6,775 bases of DNA from Armatimonadota bacterium. GTDB lineage: Bacteria; Armatimonadota; Fimbriimonadia; Fimbriimonadales; Fimbriimonadaceae. Both the position numbers and the translations under genes were made by a program. Below, one piece after another: positions 1-6,502 of this stretch. Position 1 is the stretch's first letter, and the number at the start of each line of letters is the position of its first letter. The notes below the pieces were generated by a model that saw only the letters and a list, made by a program, of their open reading frames with translations, was not told the origin of the DNA and ran no database searches. The DNA lies in NCBI GenBank assembly GCA_003516955.1, contig DPBN01000308.1, positions 1-6,775 of the forward strand, in the 5' to 3' direction.

Positions 1-448
1 GGGGCCCCCGGCGCGAGACCTCGGCGAGGTACGCGTCCGCCAGCCCCAAGTAGGGGTAGGTCTGGAGCGCCCGCTTCAGCCTCGCCGCCGCCTTGTCCAG
101 AACGTTCTGGACGGCCTGCTTGCTGCAGCCGCGCAGCTCGCCGATCTCCCCGAGCGTCCACCCCGCGACCCTCAGACGCACCACCTGCTCCTGCGTTTCG
201 GTGAGCCGCGCCCAGGCCAGCAGGCCCTCGAACTCCAACTCGGCGAGCGGCGACTCCGGCCTCGCCTGGGCGCACAGCCCGAACCTGGGCTCGCGGATCC
301 GGCTCGCGCGCTCCTTCGATCGGAACGTGTCGTCCCGGTAGAACGGCCGCTCGCGGTCCTGTCCGCACCGGGCCAGCAGAGCGTCCGCCCGCTGGGACAG
401 GGAGGCGGGGGTGCATGCGACGGAGGAGGGATCTTCGCGTTCGGACAT
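1..448 (-). CDS. Sigma-70 region 4-like helix-turn-helix protein, 3' end cut off
   Basis: The reading frame begins at ATG 448-446 and stays open to base 1, giving 149 residues with no stop inside the window. Residues about 82-128 (starting LTETQEQVVRL, then WTLGEIGELRGCSKQAVQNVL, ending in an Arg/Lys-rich helix) look like the region 4 helix-turn-helix that ECF-type and other sigma-70 factors use to read the -35 element. The first 80 residues are charged and Arg-rich and show no recognisable region 2, so this is either a region-4-only DNA-binding protein or a very divergent sigma factor. A second in-frame ATG at 466 would add six residues; neither start has a strong Shine-Dalgarno site. It is divergent from the ABC exporter and could regulate it, but that is inference from position only. 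The HTH assignment is fairly sure; the role is not. Confidence 0.72.
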   Translation of the reverse strand, partial: MSEREDPSSVACTPASLSQRADALLARCGQDRERPFYRDDTFRSKERASRIREPRFGLCAQARPESPLAELEFEGLLAWARLTETQEQVVRLRVAGWTLGEIGELRGCSKQAVQNVLDKAAARLKRALQTYPYLGLADAYLAEVSRRGP

Positions 449-559
449 GGGGAAAGTACCGTACATCAGTCTACTATAAGACAGACGAAACAGAGCGTCC
501 CTCGTCAACCCGGCCGCCGGTCCCCGGGTCCGCCCCCCACGCTAGGTATAAGGAATCCG
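449..559. promoter_or_regulatory. Divergent intergenic region with AT-rich promoter-like patch
   Basis: This 111-bp gap separates the divergent HTH gene and the ABC exporter and must hold promoters for both if each starts its own transcript. Bases about 452-495 are clearly richer in A and T than the surroundings. They contain TACTAT/TATAAG on the plus strand (472-480) and TATAGT on the minus strand (478-473), which resemble -10 hexamers. A minus-strand TTGACG lies at 508-503, but it is 24 bases from TATAGT, too far for a normal sigma-70 pair. A small inverted repeat, GTCT (469-472) and AGAC (479-482), flanks the ACTATA core. I cannot assign a definite promoter. Confidence 0.35.
550..555 (+). 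promoter_or_regulatory. Ribosome binding site of the ABC exporter
   Basis: AAGGAA precedes the ATG at 560 by four bases and a second ATG at 563 by seven. The spacing slightly favours the second ATG, so the protein may start one residue later than annotated. Confidence 0.55.
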
Positions 560-2413
560 ATGATGCACGGCATGTCCGCCGGCGGCCCCAGGAAGCTGAA
601 GCCAGGGACCGTGCGGCGCGTGATCGCCACCTTCCGCCCCTACAAGGCGCAGGCCCTCGCCACCGCCGTCACGGTCGTGGTCGCGGTGCTGCTCGGGCTT
701 CTGCCGCCCTGGTTCCTGCAGATCATCATCGACCAGGGTCTGACGCGGAAGGACCTGCACATCGTGACCGTCTACTCGATCTGGACCATCGTGGCGACGG
801 TCGCGGCCTCGGCGCTGACGCTGCTGTACGGCTACTGGAGCGTGCTGATCGGCCAGCGCATCATGGTCGACCTGCGCAACAACCTGTTCGACCACCTCCA
901 GGGGATGTCGCTCCGCTTCTTCACGTCCACCAAGACGGGCGAGATCCAGTCGCGCCTGATCAGCGACGTGGCCGGGGTGCAGACCGCCGTCAGCGACGCC
1001 GCCACCAACACCCTCTCGAACCTCGCCCTGGTGGTCACCACCATCGCCGCCATGCTGTTCTTCGACTGGCGGCTGACGCTGCTCAGCGTCGGGGTCGTGC
1101 CGCTCTTCGCCCTGGTGGGCGCCAAGGTCGGAGGATGGGCGCAGAGGATCCGAAGGGGAACCCAGGAGCAGACCGCCGAGCTCAACGCCCTGATGCAGGA
1201 GACGCTCTCCGTCTCCGGCGTGCTGCTCACCAAGACCAGCGGACGCAAGGACCTGGTCACCCAGAAGTTCCGAAGCGAGAACGCCAAGCTCGCCGAGTGG
1301 CAGATCAAGGGCCAGGTCGTGAACTACGTGTTCTTCGGCCTGATGAGGATGATCTTCTCGCTGGTCCCCGCGCTGGTCTACTGGCTGGCCGGCTGGCTCA
1401 TGGCCCGGGGCGATCAGAGCATCACGGTCGGCGTGCTGGTCGCCTTCACCGCGCTCCAGTCCCGCCTGTTCTTCCCGCTCACCGGGCTGATGAGCGCGCA
1501 GGTCGAGATCATGGGATCGATGGCGCTGTTCGAGCGCATCTTCGACTATCTGGACATGAGGCAGGACATCACGGACCGGCCCGGCGCGATCGCTCTGGAG
1601 CCCTCGCAGGTCCGTGGCGAGGTCCGCTTCGAAAACGTCTCGTTCCGCTACGACGACGAGACCGACGCGCACACGCTGAACGGCATCGACTTCGTCGCCG
1701 AGCCGGGACAGCTGGTCGCGCTCGTCGGCCCTTCCGGGGCGGGCAAGACCACCCTGACCTACCTCATCCCCAGGCTGTACGACGTGAACGAGGGCTCGGT
1801 CAAGATCGACGGGATCGACGTGCGCGACATCAAGCTCGAGAGCCTCGGCAAGCTCGTGGGCGCCGTCACGCAGGAGACCTACCTCGTGCACACCACCATC
1901 AAGGAGAACCTGCGCTACGCCAAGCCGGACGCCACCGACGAGGAGATCGTCGAGGCCTGCAAGGCGGCCGCGATCCACGACCACATCGCCGGCCTGGAGA
2001 ACGGCTACGACACCGTGGTCGGCGAGCGCGGGTACAAGCTCTCGGGCGGAGAGAAGCAGCGCATCGCCATCGCGCGGGCGATCCTCAAGAACCCGCGCAT
2101 CCTGATCCTCGACGAGGCCACCTCGGCCTTGGACACGCGCTCCGAGCGGATGATCCAGGCCTCGCTCGGCCGCCTGATGAAGGGGCGCACGACCTTCGCC
2201 ATCGCGCACCGCCTCTCCACGATCCTCGCCGCCGACCAGATCCTGGTCATGGACAAGGGACGCATCGTCGAGCGCGGGCGGCACGAGGAGCTGCTCGCCC
2301 TGGGCGGCCTCTACAGCCGCCTGTACCACGAGCAGTTCGAGCGTGAGCCTGAGAGCGCCCTGGAAGAGACCGACGCCCCGTCGCTGATGGCCCCGGCTAG
2401 CGAGCTGGCGTGA
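560..2413 (+). CDS. ABC transporter, fused permease and ATP-binding protein (MsbA/LmrA-type half exporter)
   Basis: This 617-residue protein has the standard layout and length of a type IV half exporter, which dimerises in the inner membrane and uses ATP to expel or flip a hydrophobic substrate. The N-terminal half has about six hydrophobic spans, near residues 32-57, 68-93, 148-169, 172-190, 254-281 and 287-310. The ATPase half starts near 354. It has the A-loop Tyr364, Walker A GPSGAGKTT (390-398, Lys396), Q-loop Gln438, the signature LSGGE (494-498), Walker B ILILDE with Asp518 and catalytic Glu519, the SALD D-loop and the H-loop His550. All catalytic residues are intact. The substrate cannot be told from sequence; lipid, peptide and drug exporters share this fold. 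No partner half-transporter is adjacent, so a homodimer is likely. The stop lies 17 bp inside the convergent DUF1080 gene. Confidence 0.96.
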   Translation: MMHGMSAGGPRKLKPGTVRRVIATFRPYKAQALATAVTVVVAVLLGLLPPWFLQIIIDQGLTRKDLHIVTVYSIWTIVATVAASALTLLYGYWSVLIGQRIMVDLRNNLFDHLQGMSLRFFTSTKTGEIQSRLISDVAGVQTAVSDAATNTLSNLALVVTTIAAMLFFDWRLTLLSVGVVPLFALVGAKVGGWAQRIRRGTQEQTAELNALMQETLSVSGVLLTKTSGRKDLVTQKFRSENAKLAEWQIKGQVVNYVFFGLMRMIFSLVPALVYWLAGWLMARGDQSITVGVLVAFTALQSRLFFPLTGLMSAQVEIMGSMALFERIFDYLDMRQDITDRPGAIALEPSQVRGEVRFENVSFRYDDETDAHTLNGIDFVAEPGQLVALVGPSGAGKTTLTYLIPRLYDVNEGSVKIDGIDVRDIKLESLGKLVGAVTQETYLVHTTIKENLRYAKPDATDEEIVEACKAAAIHDHIAGLENGYDTVVGERGYKLSGGEKQRIAIARAILKNPRILILDEATSALDTRSERMIQASLGRLMKGRTTFAIAHRLSTILAADQILVMDKGRIVERGRHEELLALGGLYSRLYHEQFEREPESALEETDAPSLMAPASELA

Positions 2414-3266
2414 CGACCAGTCGGCGGAACGTCACCGGCCCGTGGTCGCCCTGCAGGAACAGCGGGCCGGGTTCGGCCTCGTCGCTGTCCAGCGCCCCGC
2501 CGGTGATGCCCGGAATCTCGGCGTGGTCGTGGATGGTCACGCCGTTGAGCACGATCGTGACCGTTCGGCCAACCAGCTCGATCTCGGCGCGCTGCCACTC
2601 CCCCGCGGGCCTGGCCGCGTTCACCTTGGGCGCCAGGAAGCCGTAGATCGCCCCGCTGTTGCCCACGCCGTTGCCGCCGCCGGCGTCGTCCAGAATCTGC
2701 ATCTCGTACCGCCCGCGCAGGTAGATGCCGCTGTTGCTGCCCTGCGGGTAGCTGTACTCGGCCTCCAGCCGGAAGTCGCCGAAGCGCGCCTTGGTCACCA
2801 GGTCGCTGCCCACGCCGGAGTTCGCCAGCATGCCGTCCTGGATGGACCAGCAGAACGGAGCCTCGGGCGAGCGCGCGGTCCAGGCGTCCAAGCCCTGCGC
2901 GATCAGGTCGATCGGCTCGCCCCAGGCTTCCACCTTCCGTCCAGCGAAGTCGGGCGCGCGCTTGGCGGTCCAGGCGACGGTCGAGCCGTCGTTGTCCAGG
3001 AACGTGCCGCGCAGGCCCTCACCATCGGCCTCCGCGACGAACTCCAGATCGGTCTTCCTCGGCTCGTACTGGGGCTTCAGCGCGAAGCGCAGCCGGCCGC
3101 CCTCCAGCTGGAACCGCTCGATCGGCCGGGCGCTGCCCACTTCGCCCACGAGCCTGCCCCGGAGGCCGTCCGGCCCCTCCTCGATCTCGAACCACGTCGG
3201 AAACGCCCTGCCGGGCCGCTCGATGGTCGCGTCCCAACGACCCAGAAACGGGTTCGCCCTCTCCAT
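2397..3266 (-). CDS. DUF1080 (3-keto-disaccharide hydrolase family) protein with extra N-terminal beta domain
   Basis: A 289-residue protein in two parts. Residues about 1-105 form a beta-rich domain (NPFLGRWDATI, repeated LRG turns) often seen before DUF1080 in related proteins, as I recall. Residues about 117-287 match DUF1080 / PF06439, a concanavalin-like beta sandwich: GLDAWT (125-130), DGML (144-147), NSGIYLRGRYEMQILDD (178-194), PAGEW (220-224), LNGV (240-243) and LQGDHGPVTFRR (271-282). Some family members hydrolyse 3-keto-glycosides made by glycoside oxidation; that activity here is inferred from family only. No signal peptide or lipobox is visible, so it should be cytoplasmic, unlike many secreted relatives. 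No sugar oxidoreductase or GFO/IDH dehydrogenase lies nearby in the window. The start ATG has only a weak upstream AGGGG. Its end overlaps the exporter's end tail-to-tail. Confidence 0.88.
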   Translation of the reverse strand: MERANPFLGRWDATIERPGRAFPTWFEIEEGPDGLRGRLVGEVGSARPIERFQLEGGRLRFALKPQYEPRKTDLEFVAEADGEGLRGTFLDNDGSTVAWTAKRAPDFAGRKVEAWGEPIDLIAQGLDAWTARSPEAPFCWSIQDGMLANSGVGSDLVTKARFGDFRLEAEYSYPQGSNSGIYLRGRYEMQILDDAGGGNGVGNSGAIYGFLAPKVNAARPAGEWQRAEIELVGRTVTIVLNGVTIHDHAEIPGITGGALDSDEAEPGPLFLQGDHGPVTFRRLVVTPAR

Positions 3267-3376
3267 GGCCGCAGGTTACCCCTGTCCCGCGCGGTCGGTG
3301 GCGCATTCCCAGCGCCCCCGGAGAGGAGGAGAATGGGCGGAACGCGGCTCCCCCGAGCCCCGCCCGGAGTGGAGAC
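3267..3376. promoter_or_regulatory. Divergent gap between the DUF1080 and lipoprotein genes, two candidate ribosome binding sites
   Basis: This 110-bp gap holds two plus-strand initiation-like sites. AGGAGG (3324-3329) sits three bases before ATG 3333, and GGAG (3366-3369) sits seven bases before ATG 3377. The second has the better spacing and is in frame with the lipoprotein signal sequence downstream. The first opens a frame that, without a shift, yields a low-complexity peptide that looks non-genuine. I find no convincing -35/-10 pair. Confidence 0.35.
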
Positions 3377-3718
3377 ATGCAACTCGCATAATCCTCGTTC
3401 GTTCGGCGCGGCGGCCGCCTGGCTTCCCTCGCCCTGCTCGTCTGCGCGGTCCCGCCGCTTCTCGGCGGCTGCGCGCGCGGGGAAAGGCCGGAGGCCCAGC
3501 AGAGACGCGACGTGCAGACCCGGCAGAAACTCGAAGCCGAGACCCCGGAGAGACTCGAAGAGAAAAGCCCGGAAAGACTCGAAGCGGAGGCCCGGCAAAA
3601 ACGCGAAAAGACGATGCGCTCCCTTCAGGCCCAGAATCCCTTCTACCACTTCCGCGTTCTGCCGGCTGAGGAAGGAAAGAAGGTGGTCTTCAACGCTCCC
3701 CTCTCCTTGTCAAAGTGA
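3377..3718 (+). pseudogene. N-terminal part of a lipoprotein gene, interrupted by TAA and a frame change
   Basis: From ATG 3377, preceded by GGAG at good spacing, the frame reads MQLA and then TAA at 3389-3391. Directly after the stop the same frame encodes a textbook lipoprotein signal sequence: a basic VRRGGR segment, a hydrophobic LASLALLVCAVPP stretch and the lipobox LLGGC, with the cysteine at 3470-3472 (residue 32 counted from that ATG). A charged repeat region follows, then FYHFRVLPAEEG, and the frame stops at TGA 3716-3718. No ATG, GTG or TTG lies between the TAA and GTG 3512, and a start at 3512 would lose the whole signal. The 3715-4308 frame looks like the remainder of the same protein. 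Other readings are a sequencing or assembly error at one or both places, or use of a CTG start at 3419. GAA, AGA and AAA codons are commoner than in neighbouring genes. Confidence 0.6.
3506..3601 (+). repeat. Tandem 24-bp units encoding 8-residue charged repeats
   Basis: Three clear 24-bp units begin at 3530, 3554 and 3578 and encode LEAETPER, LEEKSPER and LEAEARQK. The preceding unit at 3506, RDVQTRQK, is a weaker fourth copy sharing the RQK end. The units are rich in Glu, Arg and Lys and suggest a helical, possibly coiled stalk between the lipid anchor and the folded domains. Similarity at the DNA level (repeated CTCGAAG and GGARAGA) points to recent duplication. Confidence 0.75.
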
Positions 3719-4308
3719 ACTCCGTGGAGGTGCAGTGCGGCGAAACGAGAGCGTGGTCCATCGTGAAGCTGACGAGCAAGCACCCGAAGAAGGTCAAAGC
3801 CGAGATCTGGATCTCCTACTGGGACGACGATGGACGCTTCCTCGCCAAGGGACTTCTCCTGGATGTCTTCAAACCGGGCGAGACGAAGACCCTCGAAGAA
3901 TTCACCCGGATTCCGGAGATCACCGGGGACATGACGATCGCGAGGCCGACCATCGTCAGCGTGAGTGACGACCGCGTGGCTCGGATCGAGCCATGGCACG
4001 AGGAGCTCGGTCGCAAGGTGGAGAGGAAAGCCATCCGAGCGGAGGAGGCCGTGCGCGGCCCCCGCCCCAAGATCCCCTCCTGGGGCGGCATCTGCGAGGA
4101 GGTCGACCATTTCTTCGCCACCGCCATGTGGTCCAGATACCGTGATATCCAGTACGTGGGGCAGACGGAGCCGCTACTCTACGGAGACGACGCCTGGTGC
4201 GTGGGCGTACGGTTCCGGGAATGGTTTGGTGCCCCCGAGTTCGTGCTGAAGCAATGGGGCTTCGTCATCCGCAACGGGAAGGTGGACGGGATTATCGTGG
4301 GATTCTAA
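3715..4308 (+). CDS. Protein of unknown function with beta-sandwich and C-terminal small domain, probably the remainder of the lipoprotein
   Basis: This 197-codon frame opens with GTG 3715, overlapping the TGA that ends the upstream frame (GTGA). Residues about 1-84 alternate like a beta sandwich resembling FxLYD-type domains: SVEVQCGETRAWSIVKL, then AEIWISYWDDDGR, then the turn FKPGETKTLEEF. A charged linker covers about 85-118. Residues about 121-196 form a second domain (WGGICEEVDHFF, WCVGVRFREWFGAPEF, GFVIRNGKVDGIIVGF). It recalls a small domain in bacterial lipoproteins with a YRxKNxFG-like motif, a likeness from memory only. There is no signal peptide and no Shine-Dalgarno site just before 3715. 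The frame remains open upstream to 3670 and there reads LVKV into the first strand, so it probably continues the lipoprotein after a frame change. If it is separate, it would be translationally coupled. Function unknown. Confidence 0.72.
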   Translation: MNSVEVQCGETRAWSIVKLTSKHPKKVKAEIWISYWDDDGRFLAKGLLLDVFKPGETKTLEEFTRIPEITGDMTIARPTIVSVSDDRVARIEPWHEELGRKVERKAIRAEEAVRGPRPKIPSWGGICEEVDHFFATAMWSRYRDIQYVGQTEPLLYGDDAWCVGVRFREWFGAPEFVLKQWGFVIRNGKVDGIIVGF

Positions 4309-4332
4309 AGGCTTGGTCGGCCCGGCCTCCGG

Positions 4333-5193
4333 CTAGAATCCGTCCCCGTTCCCGCCCACGATCGGACCGTAGAGGTCCGGCCTGCGGCACGAGAACACGG
4401 TGGACTCGTACCGGCCGGGGATCACCACGTTCCGCTTGTTCCGCGCCAGCGACAGGTCGAGGTCGGCCAGGATGGTCTCCTCGCCGTCGCCGGCCTTGGC
4501 GAGCGTCTGGCCGCCCACCCCGTAGATGCCGCTCTTGCCGATGAACCGGAACCCGCCCTCCTCACCGACGCGGTTGCAGGCCGCCAGGAACACCTTGTTC
4601 TCCGCCGCGCGCACCGGCGCCATGAAGTCCGCCGCGAAGTCCGCGCCCTCGGGCCAGTTCGTGGGCAGCACGATGAGGTCCGCTCCACGCAGGGCCAGCA
4701 CGCGCGCCGCCTCCGGAACCCGCAGGTCGAAGCAGACCAGGATGCCGATCCGCCCGAGCGCGGTCTCGAACACCGGCAGATCGTTCCCCGGCGCGACGAA
4801 CTTGTCCAGCCCGAGCTCCGGCAGGTGCACCTTGCGGAACAGGCGCATGCCCCCGTCCGGCTCCGCCAGGATCGCGCCGTTGTACAGCTGGGCGTCGTCC
4901 CTCCCCGCGAAGCCGAACACCGCGTGCACGCCGTGCCGCTCGCACGCGTCGCGGACCGCCAGAACCGGCTCCGGGGCGCTCACGACCTCGTGCCCCGGTC
5001 CTTCCCGCACTTGCAGCGCGACGGCCTGCGCCGCCTCGCACGCCTCCACGCAGTATCCCGTCAGCACCGCCTCGGGGAACACCGCCAGGGAGACGCCCAT
5101 CGAGGCCGCCTCGGCGATCCGGTCCGACACGCGCCGGGCGTTCGCGTCGGGGTCGCCGAACGCGACGTCCATCTGGAAGCAGGCGGTTCTCAA
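4333..5193 (-). CDS. Nitrilase-superfamily carbon-nitrogen hydrolase
   Basis: A 286-residue enzyme of normal length for a single-domain member of the nitrilase (CN hydrolase) superfamily, which cleaves amide or nitrile C-N bonds through a cysteine thioester. The triad is intact: Glu41 in FPEAVLTGY, Lys121 in FRKVHLPELG and Cys154 in GILVCFDLRVPE. A supporting glutamate, Glu126, is also present. PTNWPEG (177-183) and FIGKSGIYGVGG (217-228) are further family features. It starts at TTG 5193-5191: this keeps the first beta strand RTACFQMDVAFGD, which the next ATG (5172) would cut, and a strong GGAGGAG sits at the right distance. One base separates it from the hom stop, so it is the third gene of the operon. 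Substrate class (omega-amidase, carbamoyl-amidase or other) cannot be decided. No signal peptide, so cytoplasmic. Confidence 0.92.
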   Translation of the reverse strand: MRTACFQMDVAFGDPDANARRVSDRIAEAASMGVSLAVFPEAVLTGYCVEACEAAQAVALQVREGPGHEVVSAPEPVLAVRDACERHGVHAVFGFAGRDDAQLYNGAILAEPDGGMRLFRKVHLPELGLDKFVAPGNDLPVFETALGRIGILVCFDLRVPEAARVLALRGADLIVLPTNWPEGADFAADFMAPVRAAENKVFLAACNRVGEEGGFRFIGKSGIYGVGGQTLAKAGDGEETILADLDLSLARNKRNVVIPGRYESTVFSCRRPDLYGPIVGGNGDGF

Positions 5194-5194
5194 G

Positions 5195-6502
5195 CTACTC
5201 CTCCAGCCGCATCCATGCGGAGATGTTCTCGACGATGTGGATGTTGCGCAGCGCCTTGAGCGAACGGAGGAAGTCCGCCTCGCGGCACGGGTGGATCAGG
5301 AACACGATCTCGATGAGGTTGCGCTGGCCCAGCGGCCGCGCCTCCATGGCCGAGATCGACACGTTGCAGTTGCCGAACACCGTCGCGATGCACCCGAGCG
5401 CCTTCGGCCGGTCCTGGATCACCATGCGCAGGTAGTAGCGCGAGCGCAGGCTCTCGAGGGGCGCGGGCTTGGCCTGCTCCTCGGGCATCACGAAGTTCGC
5501 CGCTCCGCCGATGCGGATGTTGCGGCACACGTCGATGAGGTCTCCCACCACCGCGGAGCCGGTCGGGTCCGCCCCCGCCCCTCGGCCGCTGAACATCACG
5601 TCGCCGACGAAGTCGCCCTGCAGCCACACCGCGTTGTACACGCCGTTCACGCTCGCCAGCGGGTGGCTCAGCGCCACCATGGTCGGATGCACACGCGCCA
5701 GGATGGCGCCGTCCGGCATCCTCTCCACGATCCCGAGCAGCTTGATCCGATACCCGAGCTGCTTGGCGAAGTGGATCTCGCGGGTGGAGATGCCACGGAT
5801 CCCCTCCCGGTGCACGGCCTCCGGCGGCACCACCTGGTCGAAGGCGATCGTGGACAGGATGGCCAGCTTGTACTGCGCGTCGTAGCCGTCCACGTCGTTG
5901 GTCGGGTCGGCCTCGGCGTACCCCTTGGCCTGCGCCTCCGCCAGAGCCTCCTCGAGCGGCTTGCCCTGCTCGAACATCTGGGTCAGGATGTAGTTCGTGG
6001 TGCCGTTCAGGATGCCCATCACCTTCAGCACGTCGTTGCCGGCGAGCTGGTGCTTCATGGGCTGGATCAGCGGGATGCCGCCACCGACCGCGGCCTCGAA
6101 CTGAAGGTCCAAGCCCTGCTTCAGGGCGAGCGCGACCAGGCGCGAGCCGTGCTTGGCCAGCAGCTCCTTGTTGGCGGTGATCACGTGCTTGCCGCTGCGG
6201 AGCGCGGTCTCGACGAGCTCGCCGGCCGGTTCGAGGCCGCCCATCAGCTCGAGGATCACGTCGATGCTCGGGTCGGTGACGATGCTGCGCAGGTCGGTGG
6301 TCAGCAGCTCCTTGGGAGCGATGCGCGGCTTCTCCGCGTCGCGGATGCCGATCTTGACGATCTGGATGTCCGTGCGGGAGCGCCGGCGGATCGCCTCGCG
6401 GTTGTCCTGCAGCATGCGGAACGCCCCGGTGCCGACGGTGCCGAAGCCGAGCATCCCCACGCGCACCACGGGCAGAGGTTCGGAGACGGAGGTGCGGGTC
6501 AT
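5195..6502 (-). CDS. hom: Homoserine dehydrogenase with C-terminal ACT domain
   Basis: A 435-residue enzyme that reduces aspartate semialdehyde to homoserine with NAD(P)H, the branch step leading to threonine, methionine and isoleucine. The N-terminal Rossmann domain carries GFGTVG (19-24) and the conserved ITANKELL (108-115, Lys112). The catalytic and dimerisation domain has GGGIPLI (140-146), GILNGTTNYI (163-172) and GYAEADPTNDVDGYDAQYKL (194-213), with Asp208 and Lys212 matching the usual catalytic pair. Residues about 356-430 form an ACT domain (VIQDRPKALGCIATVFG, VSISAMEARP), so threonine feedback inhibition is likely, as in the Bacillus-type enzymes of the same length. There is no fused aspartokinase. 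Its ATG overlaps the accB stop (ATGA) and no Shine-Dalgarno site is visible, which fits translational coupling to accB. Confidence 0.97.
   Translation of the reverse strand: MTRTSVSEPLPVVRVGMLGFGTVGTGAFRMLQDNREAIRRRSRTDIQIVKIGIRDAEKPRIAPKELLTTDLRSIVTDPSIDVILELMGGLEPAGELVETALRSGKHVITANKELLAKHGSRLVALALKQGLDLQFEAAVGGGIPLIQPMKHQLAGNDVLKVMGILNGTTNYILTQMFEQGKPLEEALAEAQAKGYAEADPTNDVDGYDAQYKLAILSTIAFDQVVPPEAVHREGIRGISTREIHFAKQLGYRIKLLGIVERMPDGAILARVHPTMVALSHPLASVNGVYNAVWLQGDFVGDVMFSGRGAGADPTGSAVVGDLIDVCRNIRIGGAANFVMPEEQAKPAPLESLRSRYYLRMVIQDRPKALGCIATVFGNCNVSISAMEARPLGQRNLIEIVFLIHPCREADFLRSLKALRNIHIVENISAWMRLEE
5198..5204 (-). promoter_or_regulatory. Ribosome binding site of the CN hydrolase, inside the end of hom
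   Basis: On the minus strand GGAGGAG occupies 5204-5198; GGAGG ends six bases before the TTG start at 5193. It decides the start of the hydrolase in favour of TTG over the ATG at 5172. It lies in the last codons of hom, so the Glu-Glu end of that protein is partly dictated by this site. Confidence 0.8.

Noticed and set aside
503..508. Minus-strand TTGACG as a -35 box for the HTH gene
   Set aside because: It is 24 bases from the nearest -10-like hexamer, and the hexamer at 17-base spacing does not fit.
415..2346. Very long open frames on both strands across the exporter (643 codons on plus, 595 on minus at 542-2329)
   Set aside because: Both are biased, low-complexity shadows of the exporter, whose own frame has every ABC motif. 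GC-rich third positions keep the other frames open.
3392..3410. GTTC tetranucleotide repeat as a phase-variable switch linking ATG 3333 to the lipoprotein frame
   Set aside because: Adding one 4-base unit would join the frames, but only about two copies exist and ATG 3377 explains the signal better.
3709..3718. Programmed -1 frameshift at AAAG before TGA
   Set aside because: There is no full slippery heptamer and no clear stimulating stem; a mutation, an error or coupled reinitiation is simpler.
2442..3968. 508-codon plus-strand frame crossing the DUF1080 gene and the lipoprotein region
   Set aside because: It is antisense to a well-supported gene and rich in Arg, Pro and Ala with no domain. 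Its internal AGGAGG plus ATG 3333 is the only point in its favour and was noted in the gap entry.
4309..4332. Possible terminator between the convergent lipoprotein and hydrolase genes
   Set aside because: Only a 4-bp AGGC/GCCT pair with a 12-base loop and no T run; too weak to call.
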